DNA of 64,000 nucleotides, from positions 124,001-188,000 of the forward strand of contig CAYMZZ010000002.1 in assembly GCA_964395095.1 (NCBI GenBank), written 5' to 3'. Both the position numbers and the translations under genes were made by a program. The notes below the pieces were generated by a model. The model had not been told where the DNA came from. It ran no database searches and worked only from the letters and a program-made list of their open reading frames with translations. Origin of the DNA: CAYMZZ01 sp964395095 (GTDB lineage Bacteria; Bacteroidota; Bacteroidia; Chitinophagales; Chitinophagaceae). Shown one piece after another: positions 7,262-14,347 of the stretch. How positions within the stretch are numbered: the first letter of the stretch is position 1; each line of letters starts with the position of its first letter.

Positions 7262-8767
7262 GTGTTTCGCAAGTTAGATAAGCTCATCATCAAGGCCTTT
7301 ATCGGCCCTTTTATCGCCACCTTCTTCATTACCCTGCTGGTGCTGGTGATGCAGTTTTTCTGGCTTTATATCGACGACTTTGTAGGCAAGGGGCTGGGCG
7401 CGGATATGATCCTTCGCTTTATCTGGTATCAAAGCGCAGTGCTCATACCGCTCGCACTTCCGCTCGCTATCTTGCTATCATCACTCATGACCTTTGGCAA
7501 CCTGGGCGAAACATTCGAGCTGGTGGCGATCAAATCATCGGGCATATCGCTGCTGCGCTTTATGCGACCGCTATTTGTCATCACCGTATTTATCAGCGCG
7601 GGGGCCTTCCTGTTTTCCAACTACGTGATCCCCGTGGCCTGGCTCAAGTCGCGCACCATGCTGGGCGATATTGTACACGCCAAGCCCGCTTTCGATCTGA
7701 AGGAAGGTGTTTTTTACGACAAGATCGGTGGGTTTGTGATCAAGATCGGGAAAAAGGAAGCCAACGACAGCGTGATCCGCGATGTGATCATCTACGAACA
7801 AAGTAATTCCATTCAGGATAATTTCATCGCGGCCAATAGCGGCATCATGCGCGTGACCCCGGATAAGCGCTTCCTGGAGTTCAACCTGTTCGATGGCTGG
7901 TATTACCAGGAGCGGGGAGAGAATAATTATTATACAGCTACCGATAAAACCGATTACGTACGTCTGGGCTTTAAGGAATATACCAAGCAGTTCGACCTGA
8001 GCTCATTCCAGATCAATTTCTCTTCCGATTCGGGCCGGGGCAATCATGAACGGGTGTATAGCATGCGTCAATTGGAAACGGCTATCGACTCGCTCGGGAA
8101 AGAAGTCAAAAGAGTTCAGGGTCTTTCCTACGAAAACACCTATGCGGGCCTTAGCTTTCATAAGTTGCTCGACAGCCTGCCACCGGAGCACATGTTGAAA
8201 ACAATAACGGAGAAAGATTCCATAGCCTGGCAAAGAAAACAAAGATCCGATAGCCTGTTTGCAGTAGCCACCCGTTTTGATCAGCTAATACCCGATTCAG
8301 CGAGGAGCGCGGTATTTCAGCGGGCCAAAACCGTGGCCAATTCCATCCTCGCATCCATGAATACCACCGCAACGCTTTTATACGATAAGCAACGCTCGCT
8401 GAGGCGGCATAAGAATGAGTGGCACCGTAAAATTGTATTGTCGGCCGCCTGCATCATGCTCTTCCTGATTGGCGCGCCTTTAGGCTCCATCATCCGCAAA
8501 GGCGGATTGGGTACGCCGCTCATCATGGCCATCGCCTTCTTTATGGTATTTTATTTCGCCACCACCATGGGTGAAAAAATGTCGAAGGAAGGAACCCTTA
8601 CCCCCTTTACGGGCATGTGGCTGGCGGGTTTCATATTAGTACCTATCGGCATATTTCTTACCTATAAAGCCATGCGCGATTCACAGCTTTTCAATAAGGA
8701 ATGGTATATGCGAACGGCAAAGAAGCTGCGCGTGATTCTGCAATCTTTGCCCTTTTTGCGTAGGTAA
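7262..8767 (+). CDS. LptF/LptG-family permease (YjgP/YjgQ)
   Basis: Membrane component of the LptB2FG transporter that extracts lipopolysaccharide from the inner membrane. 501 residues. Three N-terminal membrane helices (about 13-38, 58-77, 99-121), a large periplasmic beta-jellyroll region and three C-terminal helices (about 392-412, 419-437, 447-467), the standard LptF/G topology. Family motifs include PLALPLAILLSSLMTFGNL and ELVAIKSSGISLLRFMRPL. The periplasmic part is longer than in E. coli and includes a helical insert around residues 270-385. The start is GTG at 7262; no ATG fits better. Whether it is the F or the G subunit cannot be decided here; the partner is not in the window. Confidence 0.88.
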   Translation: MFRKLDKLIIKAFIGPFIATFFITLLVLVMQFFWLYIDDFVGKGLGADMILRFIWYQSAVLIPLALPLAILLSSLMTFGNLGETFELVAIKSSGISLLRFMRPLFVITVFISAGAFLFSNYVIPVAWLKSRTMLGDIVHAKPAFDLKEGVFYDKIGGFVIKIGKKEANDSVIRDVIIYEQSNSIQDNFIAANSGIMRVTPDKRFLEFNLFDGWYYQERGENNYYTATDKTDYVRLGFKEYTKQFDLSSFQINFSSDSGRGNHERVYSMRQLETAIDSLGKEVKRVQGLSYENTYAGLSFHKLLDSLPPEHMLKTITEKDSIAWQRKQRSDSLFAVATRFDQLIPDSARSAVFQRAKTVANSILASMNTTATLLYDKQRSLRRHKNEWHRKIVLSAACIMLFLIGAPLGSIIRKGGLGTPLIMAIAFFMVFYFATTMGEKMSKEGTLTPFTGMWLAGFILVPIGIFLTYKAMRDSQLFNKEWYMRTAKKLRVILQSLPFLRR

Positions 8768-8825
8768 ACCCATACGAATGCGGTAACTTTAGCGCTATTG
8801 GATTGTTCATGCTAAAACGGTAATT

Positions 8826-9566
8826 ATGGAATGGAAAAAAACAAACCGGAGAACATTTTTGACCGATACCGGCAAAACCGCACTGGGTGTGGGGTTGGGC
8901 CTCACAGCCCTCGCCAGTGCCTGCAATAATACCAATACGGTAAAGGCAGCGGCCGGAAGCATGGGATTTACGCAGCAGCCACTTCCCTACGGATATGATG
9001 CCCTGGAAAAAGCGATTGATGCGCTCACCATGGAGCTCCATTATAGCAAGCACGCGGCCGGCTATGCCAGCAACCTCGCCAGCGCCGCCAAAGAAGAGAA
9101 TGTGGATACCAGTAAACCCCTCGAGCAGGTGTTGGCGCAGATATCAAAGTATTCCACCAAAATGCGCAATAACGGGGGAGGGCACTATAACCACGAATTA
9201 TTCTGGCAGTCGATGTCGCCCAATGGCGGAGGTGAACCCAGTGGTAAATTGCTGGACGCCATCAACAGTTCCTTTAATTCCTTCGATGCCTTTAAGAACG
9301 AAATGGCCGAAGCCGGTAAGGGCCGCTTTGGTAGCGGCTGGGCCTGGCTTTATCTCGATGCGGATAAAAAACTACGCATTGGCTCCACACCCAACCAGGA
9401 TAATCCCCTGATGGATATCAGCGAAATTAAAGGACAACCCATCCTCGGCCTCGATGTATGGGAGCATGCGTATTACCTGCGCTACCAAAATAAAAGAGCC
9501 GACTATATCAACGCCTGGTGGCAGGTGGTGGATTGGGGGAAGGTGGGGGAGAGAATGGGAGGATGA
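8826..9566 (+). CDS. Exported Fe/Mn superoxide dismutase, predicted Tat lipoprotein
   Basis: Converts superoxide to oxygen and peroxide. 246 residues. The SOD domain begins about residue 52 (QPLPYGYDALEKAIDALTME) and keeps the four metal ligands: H72 in ELHYSKH, the histidine of NHELFW, and Asp and His in DVWEHAYYL. Unusually, an N-terminal leader precedes it: a twin-arginine motif NRRTFL (residues 7-12), a hydrophobic stretch and a lipobox ALASAC with C33. This predicts a folded, Tat-exported lipoprotein outside the cytoplasm. Fe or Mn preference cannot be fixed with certainty. It stands alone, with a weak -7 box (TAACTTTA, 8784-8791) upstream and repeats downstream. Confidence 0.9.
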   Translation: MEWKKTNRRTFLTDTGKTALGVGLGLTALASACNNTNTVKAAAGSMGFTQQPLPYGYDALEKAIDALTMELHYSKHAAGYASNLASAAKEENVDTSKPLEQVLAQISKYSTKMRNNGGGHYNHELFWQSMSPNGGGEPSGKLLDAINSSFNSFDAFKNEMAEAGKGRFGSGWAWLYLDADKKLRIGSTPNQDNPLMDISEIKGQPILGLDVWEHAYYLRYQNKRADYINAWWQVVDWGKVGERMGG

Positions 9567-9589
9567 TTTGGGAATTCGGTTATTCGGGA

Positions 9590-9738
9590 ATTTGTTTAGG
9601 GTTTAAAGTGGTAAGTAGTAAGCAGTAAGTAGTAAGTAGGGAGTTGTGCGTACAACAATTTAACCTTAAACATTAAACGCTCAACTTTAAACCTAAAAAC
9701 GTAATACGTACAACGTAAAACGTATAACGTAAAACTCC
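9590..9738. repeat. Palindromic short-period repeat between SOD and CDF genes
   Basis: Left half has GTTTAGGGTTTAAAG and GTAAGTAGTAAG units (9598-9640); the right half has the complement (CCTTAAAC and CTTTAAACC, 9662-9694) and then ACGTAATACGT/ACGTAAAACGT units (9697-9736) that end at the next start codon. Confidence 0.7.
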
Positions 9739-9740
9739 TC

Positions 9741-10730
9741 ATGCTCGCTTCCCAACAAAATCTCCGTGTCCAAAAATGGATCGCTGCTTTATCGGTGCTG
9801 TTGCTTGGGGCCAAACTCTTCGCTTATTACCGCACAGGTTCCATTTCCATTCTCACGGATGCGCTGGAAAGCATTGTAAATGTGGCGGCGGGATTTATTG
9901 GTTTGTATAGTCTCTATGTTGCGGCCAAGCCTCGTGATGAGGATCATCCCTATGGCCATGGGAAAGCCGAATTCCTCTCTGCCGCGGTAGAGGGCACATT
10001 GATTGCCGTTGCCGGAGCCCTCATCATCTACAAAGCAGTGGAGTCGCTGCTATATCCCCAACCCATTCATCAATTAAACCAGGGTTTATTGCTGGTGGCG
10101 GCTGCCGGATTGGTCAATGGAGTCGCCGGCTATTATTGTTTGCGTATTGGTCGAAAAAACCAATCGCTGGCCTTGCAGGCCAGTGGCAAACATTTGCTGA
10201 GCGATACCGTTAGCACGCTGGGTATTGTGGCAGGACTGGTGCTGCTTTATTTTACAGAATGGGGATGGATTGATGCCGTAGTGGCCCTGCTGTTCGGAGC
10301 CTGGATACTCATTACCGCCTGGGGAATCCTGCGCAGATCAATCGCCGGTATTATGGATGAAGCAGACCAGAAGCTGCTGAATCAACTGGTGGACCTGCTC
10401 AATGCCTCGCGGCAGGTAAACTGGGTCGACCTGCACAACCTCCGGGTAATTCGGTATGGTGCCGTGCTGCACGTAGACTGCCACCTCACCGTTCCCTGGT
10501 ATATCAACGTACATGAAGCCCATCGCGAAATCGACCTTTTGTCGGCCATCGTACGCAAAGAGTTTGGCGATTCGGTGGAGCTATTCGTACATAGCGATGG
10601 TTGCCTTCCCTTTCAGTGCCGCATCTGCAGCAAAACGGATTGTAGCGAACGAAAACATAACTTTGAGCAAAAGATCAACTGGACGCTGAAAAATATGGTC
10701 AGCAATAAAAAGCACGGCGCCAGCAAATAA
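9741..10730 (+). CDS. Cation diffusion facilitator (CDF) metal transporter
   Basis: Proton-coupled efflux pump for divalent metals (Zn, Fe, Co or similar). 329 residues. About six membrane helices in the first 210 residues with the metal-site motifs TDALES in helix 2 and KHLLSDT in helix 5, plus the HPYGHGKAE loop typical of the family. The cytoplasmic C-terminal domain (210-300) is followed by a cysteine cluster, CLPFQCRICSKTDC, with spacing C-x4-C-x2-C-x4-C, which is not part of the standard fold and may bind metal. It is 14 bp upstream of the OsmC gene and probably in an operon with OsmC and Rrf2. Confidence 0.9.
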   Translation: MLASQQNLRVQKWIAALSVLLLGAKLFAYYRTGSISILTDALESIVNVAAGFIGLYSLYVAAKPRDEDHPYGHGKAEFLSAAVEGTLIAVAGALIIYKAVESLLYPQPIHQLNQGLLLVAAAGLVNGVAGYYCLRIGRKNQSLALQASGKHLLSDTVSTLGIVAGLVLLYFTEWGWIDAVVALLFGAWILITAWGILRRSIAGIMDEADQKLLNQLVDLLNASRQVNWVDLHNLRVIRYGAVLHVDCHLTVPWYINVHEAHREIDLLSAIVRKEFGDSVELFVHSDGCLPFQCRICSKTDCSERKHNFEQKINWTLKNMVSNKKHGASK

Positions 10731-10744
10731 TTAAGGCAAGAAAC

Positions 10745-11140
10745 ATGAAGACGACTACCATTTGGAAACATGAACACGCTTTTGAAAGCCATCTCGGCGA
10801 TAATGTATTTCATATAGACGGCAACCGGAAAGAGGGGCCCAATCCCAAGGCGCTGCTGCTCTCGGCCATCGCAGCCTGCTCGGGGATTGATGTGGTGGAT
10901 ATCCTGCAAAAGATGCGCGTGGAGTTCAGCGAGTTTGTGATCGATGTGGAATCGGAACAAACCGAAGAGCATCCGCGGGTATTTAAGGATATTCATATCC
11001 TGTACAAGATCAAAACCGACCCGGATCAGGAAGATAAAGTGCGCAAAGCCATCGACCTCTCTTTGGAAAAATATTGCGGGGTTTCGGCCATGCTGCGCAA
11101 AAATTCGCCCATTTTCTATAAATTGGAGATTACAGCCTGA
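10745..11140 (+). CDS. OsmC-family peroxidase-like protein
   Basis: Thiol-dependent reduction of (organic) hydroperoxides is the usual role of this family. 131 residues, with the two conserved redox cysteines in SAIAACSGIDVVDIL (C45) and EKYCGVSAML (C111). Length and motif placement fit the short OsmC/YhfA type rather than Ohr. It sits between the CDF transporter and the Rrf2 regulator (5 bp upstream of the rrf2 ATG), and the cluster continues with a peroxiredoxin, so a thiol or redox role linked to sulfur metabolism is plausible but inferred. Confidence 0.85.
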   Translation: MKTTTIWKHEHAFESHLGDNVFHIDGNRKEGPNPKALLLSAIAACSGIDVVDILQKMRVEFSEFVIDVESEQTEEHPRVFKDIHILYKIKTDPDQEDKVRKAIDLSLEKYCGVSAMLRKNSPIFYKLEITA

Positions 11141-11144
11141 TGAC

Positions 11145-11555
11145 ATGCTATCCAAAAAGTCGCAATACGCATTCAAGGCCCTGAGCTATCTCAGCGCCAA
11201 ATACAACGAAGGTCCCGTGCTTATCTCCGAAATAGCCCGGAAGAAAAAGATACCGTTAAAATTTCTGGAAAATATCCTGCTCGAACTCAAGAAAGCTGAA
11301 ATACTGGATAGCAAGAAAGGAAAGGGCGGCGGCTATTTCCTGAAGAAAAAACCTGAGCAGATAAAAGTAGCCAGCATCATCCGCCTCGTGAATGGCCCCA
11401 TCGCCATGTTACCCTGCGTAAGTCTCTATTTCTACGAGCGTTGCAAAAACTGCAATGAGAAGCATTGTGCCCTGCACGACATGATGATTGAAGTACGCGA
11501 TGCCACCCTCTCCATCGTGGAGAACCGCACCCTCGCCGACCTTATGGACGAGTAA
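11145..11555 (+). CDS. Rrf2-family transcriptional regulator (CymR/IscR type)
   Basis: Winged-helix regulator of 136 residues. The N-terminal HTH is typical of Rrf2 proteins (SKKSQYAFKALSYLSAKY, LISEIARKKKIPLKFLENIL, then GKGGGYFLKK). The C-terminal part has four cysteines, C91, C100, C103 and C108 (PCVSLYFYERCKNCNEKHC), which could hold an iron-sulfur cluster or sense thiols. The ATG at 11145 lies 5 bp after the OsmC stop and matches the family's usual beginning; the frame is open further upstream but that part overlaps OsmC. The next genes carry two matching inverted repeats in front of them, so I infer it controls sulfate assimilation and perhaps itself responds to cysteine or cluster status. 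Confidence 0.88.
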   Translation: MLSKKSQYAFKALSYLSAKYNEGPVLISEIARKKKIPLKFLENILLELKKAEILDSKKGKGGGYFLKKKPEQIKVASIIRLVNGPIAMLPCVSLYFYERCKNCNEKHCALHDMMIEVRDATLSIVENRTLADLMDE

Positions 11556-11600
11556 ATCCCACCTGTTCCCGCAACAACTGTTAGTGCATATTTCAAATTA

Positions 11601-11627
11601 ATTAGTCCACCAAGTTGGTGGGCTAAT
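11601..11627. promoter_or_regulatory. Predicted Rrf2 operator 1 (peroxiredoxin-cysH promoter)
   Basis: 27-bp inverted repeat: arms ATTAGTCCACCAA and TTGGTGGGCTAAT around a single G, 12 of 13 positions complementary. It covers the place where the -33 box would lie (TTGG at 11615-11618, 19 bp before the -7 box), which suits a repressor. It shares its core with the site at 13019-13045. Confidence 0.7.
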
Positions 11628-11637
11628 GATTTCATCC

Positions 11638-11645
11638 TATTTTTG
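11638..11645 (+). promoter_or_regulatory. -7 element TATTTTTG for peroxiredoxin-cysH
   Basis: Exact TAnnTTTG match, 19 bp downstream of a TTGG inside the operator, and 19 bp before the ATG at 11665. Confidence 0.65.
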
Positions 11646-11664
11646 AACCCTAAACGTTACAATT

Positions 11665-12300
11665 ATGGCATTACGTCTTGGTGATGTTGCGCCCAATTTT
11701 AAGGCGCAGACATCTGTAGGAGAAATTGATTTTTACGAGTACCTGGGCAATGGCTGGGGCATCCTCTTTTCGCATCCGGCCGACTATACACCCGTATGTA
11801 CTACCGAACTGGGCCGTACGGCTTTGCTGGGTGATGAGTTTTCGAAGCGCCATACCAAAGTGCTGGCCGTGAGTGTGGATCCCCTCGACAAGCACGAAGG
11901 ATGGATCAAGGATATCAACGAAACCCAGCATACCACGGTTAATTTTCCGATCATCGCTGATCCCGACCGCCAGGTGGCCACGCTTTATGATATGATCCAC
12001 CCCAATGCGAGCGCCACGGCAACGGTACGTTCCCTGTTTATCATCGGCCCCGATAAGACCGTCAAACTGATTATTACCTATCCCGCTTCTACCGGAAGAA
12101 ATTTTGTGGAAGTATTGCGCGTGCTCGACTCGCTGCAGCTCACCGCCGATTATAGTGTGGCCACACCAGCCGACTGGAAGGCGGGTGAGGACGTGATTGT
12201 GGTGCCCGCTGTAAGCACCGAAGACGCGATCAAGAAATTCCCCAAAGGCGTGAAAGTGGTGAAGCCTTATTTGCGCTATACCCCACAGCCCAATCTCTGA
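11665..12300 (+). CDS. 1-Cys peroxiredoxin (Prx6/AhpC-TSA family)
   Basis: Reduces hydrogen peroxide and organic peroxides. 211 residues with the Prx6-type active site FSHPADYTPVCTTELGR (peroxidatic C45), and a long C-terminal domain (PADWKAGEDVIVVPAVST) typical of the 1-Cys Prx6 subgroup. No second conserved cysteine was seen, so an external thiol must resolve the sulfenate. It is the first gene of a unit with cysH, whose ATG follows 3 bp after the stop, and it lies under the predicted Rrf2 operator. Placement with sulfate reduction suggests protection during or after sulfur limitation; that is inference. Confidence 0.93.
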   Translation: MALRLGDVAPNFKAQTSVGEIDFYEYLGNGWGILFSHPADYTPVCTTELGRTALLGDEFSKRHTKVLAVSVDPLDKHEGWIKDINETQHTTVNFPIIADPDRQVATLYDMIHPNASATATVRSLFIIGPDKTVKLIITYPASTGRNFVEVLRVLDSLQLTADYSVATPADWKAGEDVIVVPAVSTEDAIKKFPKGVKVVKPYLRYTPQPNL

Positions 12301-12303
12301 TGC

Positions 12304-13005
12304 ATGTTGAACCAGGTGAACATCGACCAACTCTCTTCCTTACCGCTGGCTGAGGCCTTGCGGGAAGTAGCCCGCCATTATTCGGCAGGAGAAGTGGTGT
12401 TTTCCAGCTCCCTGGGGCAGGAAGATCAGGTGCTCACCGATGCGATATTCCGCAACGATCTGCCCGTGCGCATCTTCACGATCGACACGGGCAGGTTGTT
12501 TAACGAAACCTATGAGTTGCTGGAAAGAACAACAGCCCGTTATGGCAAATCGATTGAGCTGTATTTTCCTCCGGCTAATGAAGTAGAGGCTTTTGTGCGC
12601 GAAAAAGGGATCAACGGATTTTATGAATCGGTGGAAAACCGGAAAAGCTGCTGCCATATCCGCAAAATTATCCCGCTTAACCGCGCCCTCGAAGGCGCAA
12701 AGGTTTGGATAACCGGTCTGCGTGCAGAGCAGTCAAACAACCGGCGCGATATGCCGATGATAGAATGGATGGAAGACCGGCAGCTCTATAAGTTCAACCC
12801 CCTGATCAACTGGTCGTACGAGGAGATGCTCGAATATATTGAAGCGAATAATGTGCCGTATAACCGCCTGCACAACCAGGGCTTTATCAGCATCGGCTGT
12901 GCACCCTGTACCCGTGCCATTGAGCCAGGCGAAGATGCGCGGGCGGGACGCTGGTGGTGGGAAACATCGCAGAAAGAATGTGGCTTGCATGCGGTGAAGC
13001 AGTAA
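12304..13005 (+). CDS. cysH: Adenylyl-sulfate (APS) reductase, assimilatory
   Basis: Reduces the sulfonucleotide to sulfite using thioredoxin-type electrons. 233 residues of the PAPS-reductase fold, with the nucleotide loop VVFSSSLGQEDQV, four cysteines for a [4Fe-4S] cluster (C116-C117 in KSCCHIRK; C199 and C202 in GCAPCTRA) and the catalytic cysteine C226 in ECGLH near the C-terminus. The cluster cysteines mark it as the APS-using type, as opposed to cluster-free PAPS reductases. This agrees with the lack of a cysC (APS kinase) gene in the region. It is in an operon with the peroxiredoxin gene. Confidence 0.93.
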   Translation: MLNQVNIDQLSSLPLAEALREVARHYSAGEVVFSSSLGQEDQVLTDAIFRNDLPVRIFTIDTGRLFNETYELLERTTARYGKSIELYFPPANEVEAFVREKGINGFYESVENRKSCCHIRKIIPLNRALEGAKVWITGLRAEQSNNRRDMPMIEWMEDRQLYKFNPLINWSYEEMLEYIEANNVPYNRLHNQGFISIGCAPCTRAIEPGEDARAGRWWWETSQKECGLHAVKQ

Positions 13006-13018
13006 ATTTTTTTAACTA

Positions 13019-13045
13019 ATTAGTCTATCGGTTTGGTAGACATTA
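13019..13045. promoter_or_regulatory. Predicted Rrf2 operator 2 (before cysD)
   Basis: Inverted repeat with core GTCTATCGG-TTTGGTAGAC, in register with operator 1 (shared ATTAGTC-A-C and TTGGT-G-C positions). It starts 13 bp after the cysH stop and ends 18 bp before the cysD ATG. No clear -7 box was seen between it and cysD, so cysD may use a promoter overlapping the cysH end. Confidence 0.6.
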
Positions 13046-13063
13046 ATGGTAGAATAATAATAT

Positions 13064-13972
13064 ATGTCCAACTATCATCTCGATTATCTGGCCCAACTGG
13101 AAGCGGAGAGTATTCATATTCTGCGCGAAGTGGCGGCGCAGTTTGAAAAGCCGGCCCTGCTCTTCAGCGGTGGCAAGGATTCCATTACCCTGGTTCATCT
13201 GGCCCGAAAGGCATTTGCACCGGGTCGTATTCCCTTTCCACTGGTGCATATAGATACGGGTCATAATTTTCCCGAGGCTCTTGCTTTTCGCGACAAGCTG
13301 GCCGATGAGGTGAATGCCAGCCTGGTGGTGCGAAAGGTGGAGGACACCATTCGCCAGCGTAGTCTGACGGAACCAAAGGGGAAATTTGCCAGCCGCAACT
13401 GGTTGCAAACTTATACGCTGCTCGATACCATCGAAGAGTTTTCCTTCGACGCCTGTATTGGTGGCGCCCGCCGCGATGAGGAAAAAGCCCGCGCCAAGGA
13501 AAGAATATTTTCCGTGCGCGATGAGTTTGGGCAATGGAATCCCAAACTGCAGCGCCCCGAGCTCTGGAATATCTATAATGGCCGTATTCACAAAGGCGAG
13601 AATGTGCGGGTATTCCCTATCAGCAACTGGACTGAGCTCGATATCTGGAATTATATCAAGCGCGAAAATATCGAGTTGCCCTCCATCTATTTCGCGCATG
13701 AGCGCGATGTGCTCCTGCACGAAGGGCAACTGGTGGCCGTTTCGGAGTTTGTGACCCTGGAAGATACCGACGTGGTAGAACGCCGCAAAGTGCGCTATCG
13801 CACCGTAGGCGATATGACCTGCACCGCCGCCGTGGAATCGAAGGCTTCCACCCTCGATGAAGTGATTGATGAAATTATAGCCACCCGCATCAGTGAAAGA
13901 GGAGAAACGAGAATAGACGATCGGGTAACGGAGGCAGCAATGGAGGACAGGAAGAAGAATGGATATTTTTAA
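13064..13972 (+). CDS. cysD: Sulfate adenylyltransferase subunit 2 (CysD)
   Basis: The small catalytic subunit of ATP sulfurylase, which makes APS from sulfate and ATP with the GTPase CysN. 302 residues, full length, with the PP-loop ALLFSGGKDSITLVHLARKAF near residue 32, the conserved HIDTGHNFPEALAFRD and the C-terminal VERRKVRYRTVGDMTCT. It follows cysH after 58 bp that contain the second operator-like inverted repeat. The last codons (AGA, GGA, ACG, ATA-rich) differ from the rest of the gene, and the repeat region starts within a few bases of the stop. Confidence 0.96.
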   Translation: MSNYHLDYLAQLEAESIHILREVAAQFEKPALLFSGGKDSITLVHLARKAFAPGRIPFPLVHIDTGHNFPEALAFRDKLADEVNASLVVRKVEDTIRQRSLTEPKGKFASRNWLQTYTLLDTIEEFSFDACIGGARRDEEKARAKERIFSVRDEFGQWNPKLQRPELWNIYNGRIHKGENVRVFPISNWTELDIWNYIKRENIELPSIYFAHERDVLLHEGQLVAVSEFVTLEDTDVVERRKVRYRTVGDMTCTAAVESKASTLDEVIDEIIATRISERGETRIDDRVTEAAMEDRKKNGYF

Positions 13973-13973
13973 G

Positions 13974-14345
13974 AGTTTAGGGTTTAGAGTTTAAGGTTTA
14001 AAGTTGTAAGTGGTAAGTAGTAAGTTGTAAGTAGGGAGTAGGAAGTGGGATAGTAGGGAGATGTAAGAATAGAAAGTGGGAATCGGTGAGTGGATTGCAA
14101 AAAAAATCTGCGAAAATCTGCGAGAATCTGCGGGAAATAGCAACTGCACTTTAAACAGCTTCGGCGTTCAGGAGAGTTTTCCCGCAGATTTTCGCAGATT
14201 TTTACGCAGATGAGCGCAGATAAATGACTACAGTATTGACTGTCAGTCTTTTTGAGGAAGTGGCAAAAACGTAACCTTAAACTTTCAACTTTAAACCCTA
14301 AACCCAGAAACAAATAACCGAATCAACAAATCAACAAATTATTGC
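13974..14345. repeat. Nested palindromic repeat between cysD and cysN
   Basis: Left flank: GTTTAGGGTTTAGAGTTTAAGG and GTAAGTAGTAAG units (13975-14050). Centre: an AAATCTGCG element (14101-14224). Right flank: CCTTAAAC/CTTTAAACC units (14272-14305) and then AATCAACAAATC units (14322-14341). No ORF was recognised in the 375 bp gap. Confidence 0.75.
14101..14224. repeat. CTGCG palindromic element, copy 1
   Basis: Left arm (14105-14134) has three AATCTGCG units; the right arm (14179-14222) has the complementary CGCAGATT units. The centre (about 45 bp) carries ACAGCTTCGG, similar to the centre of the copy near 59660. Confidence 0.75.
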
Positions 14346-14347
14346 AG

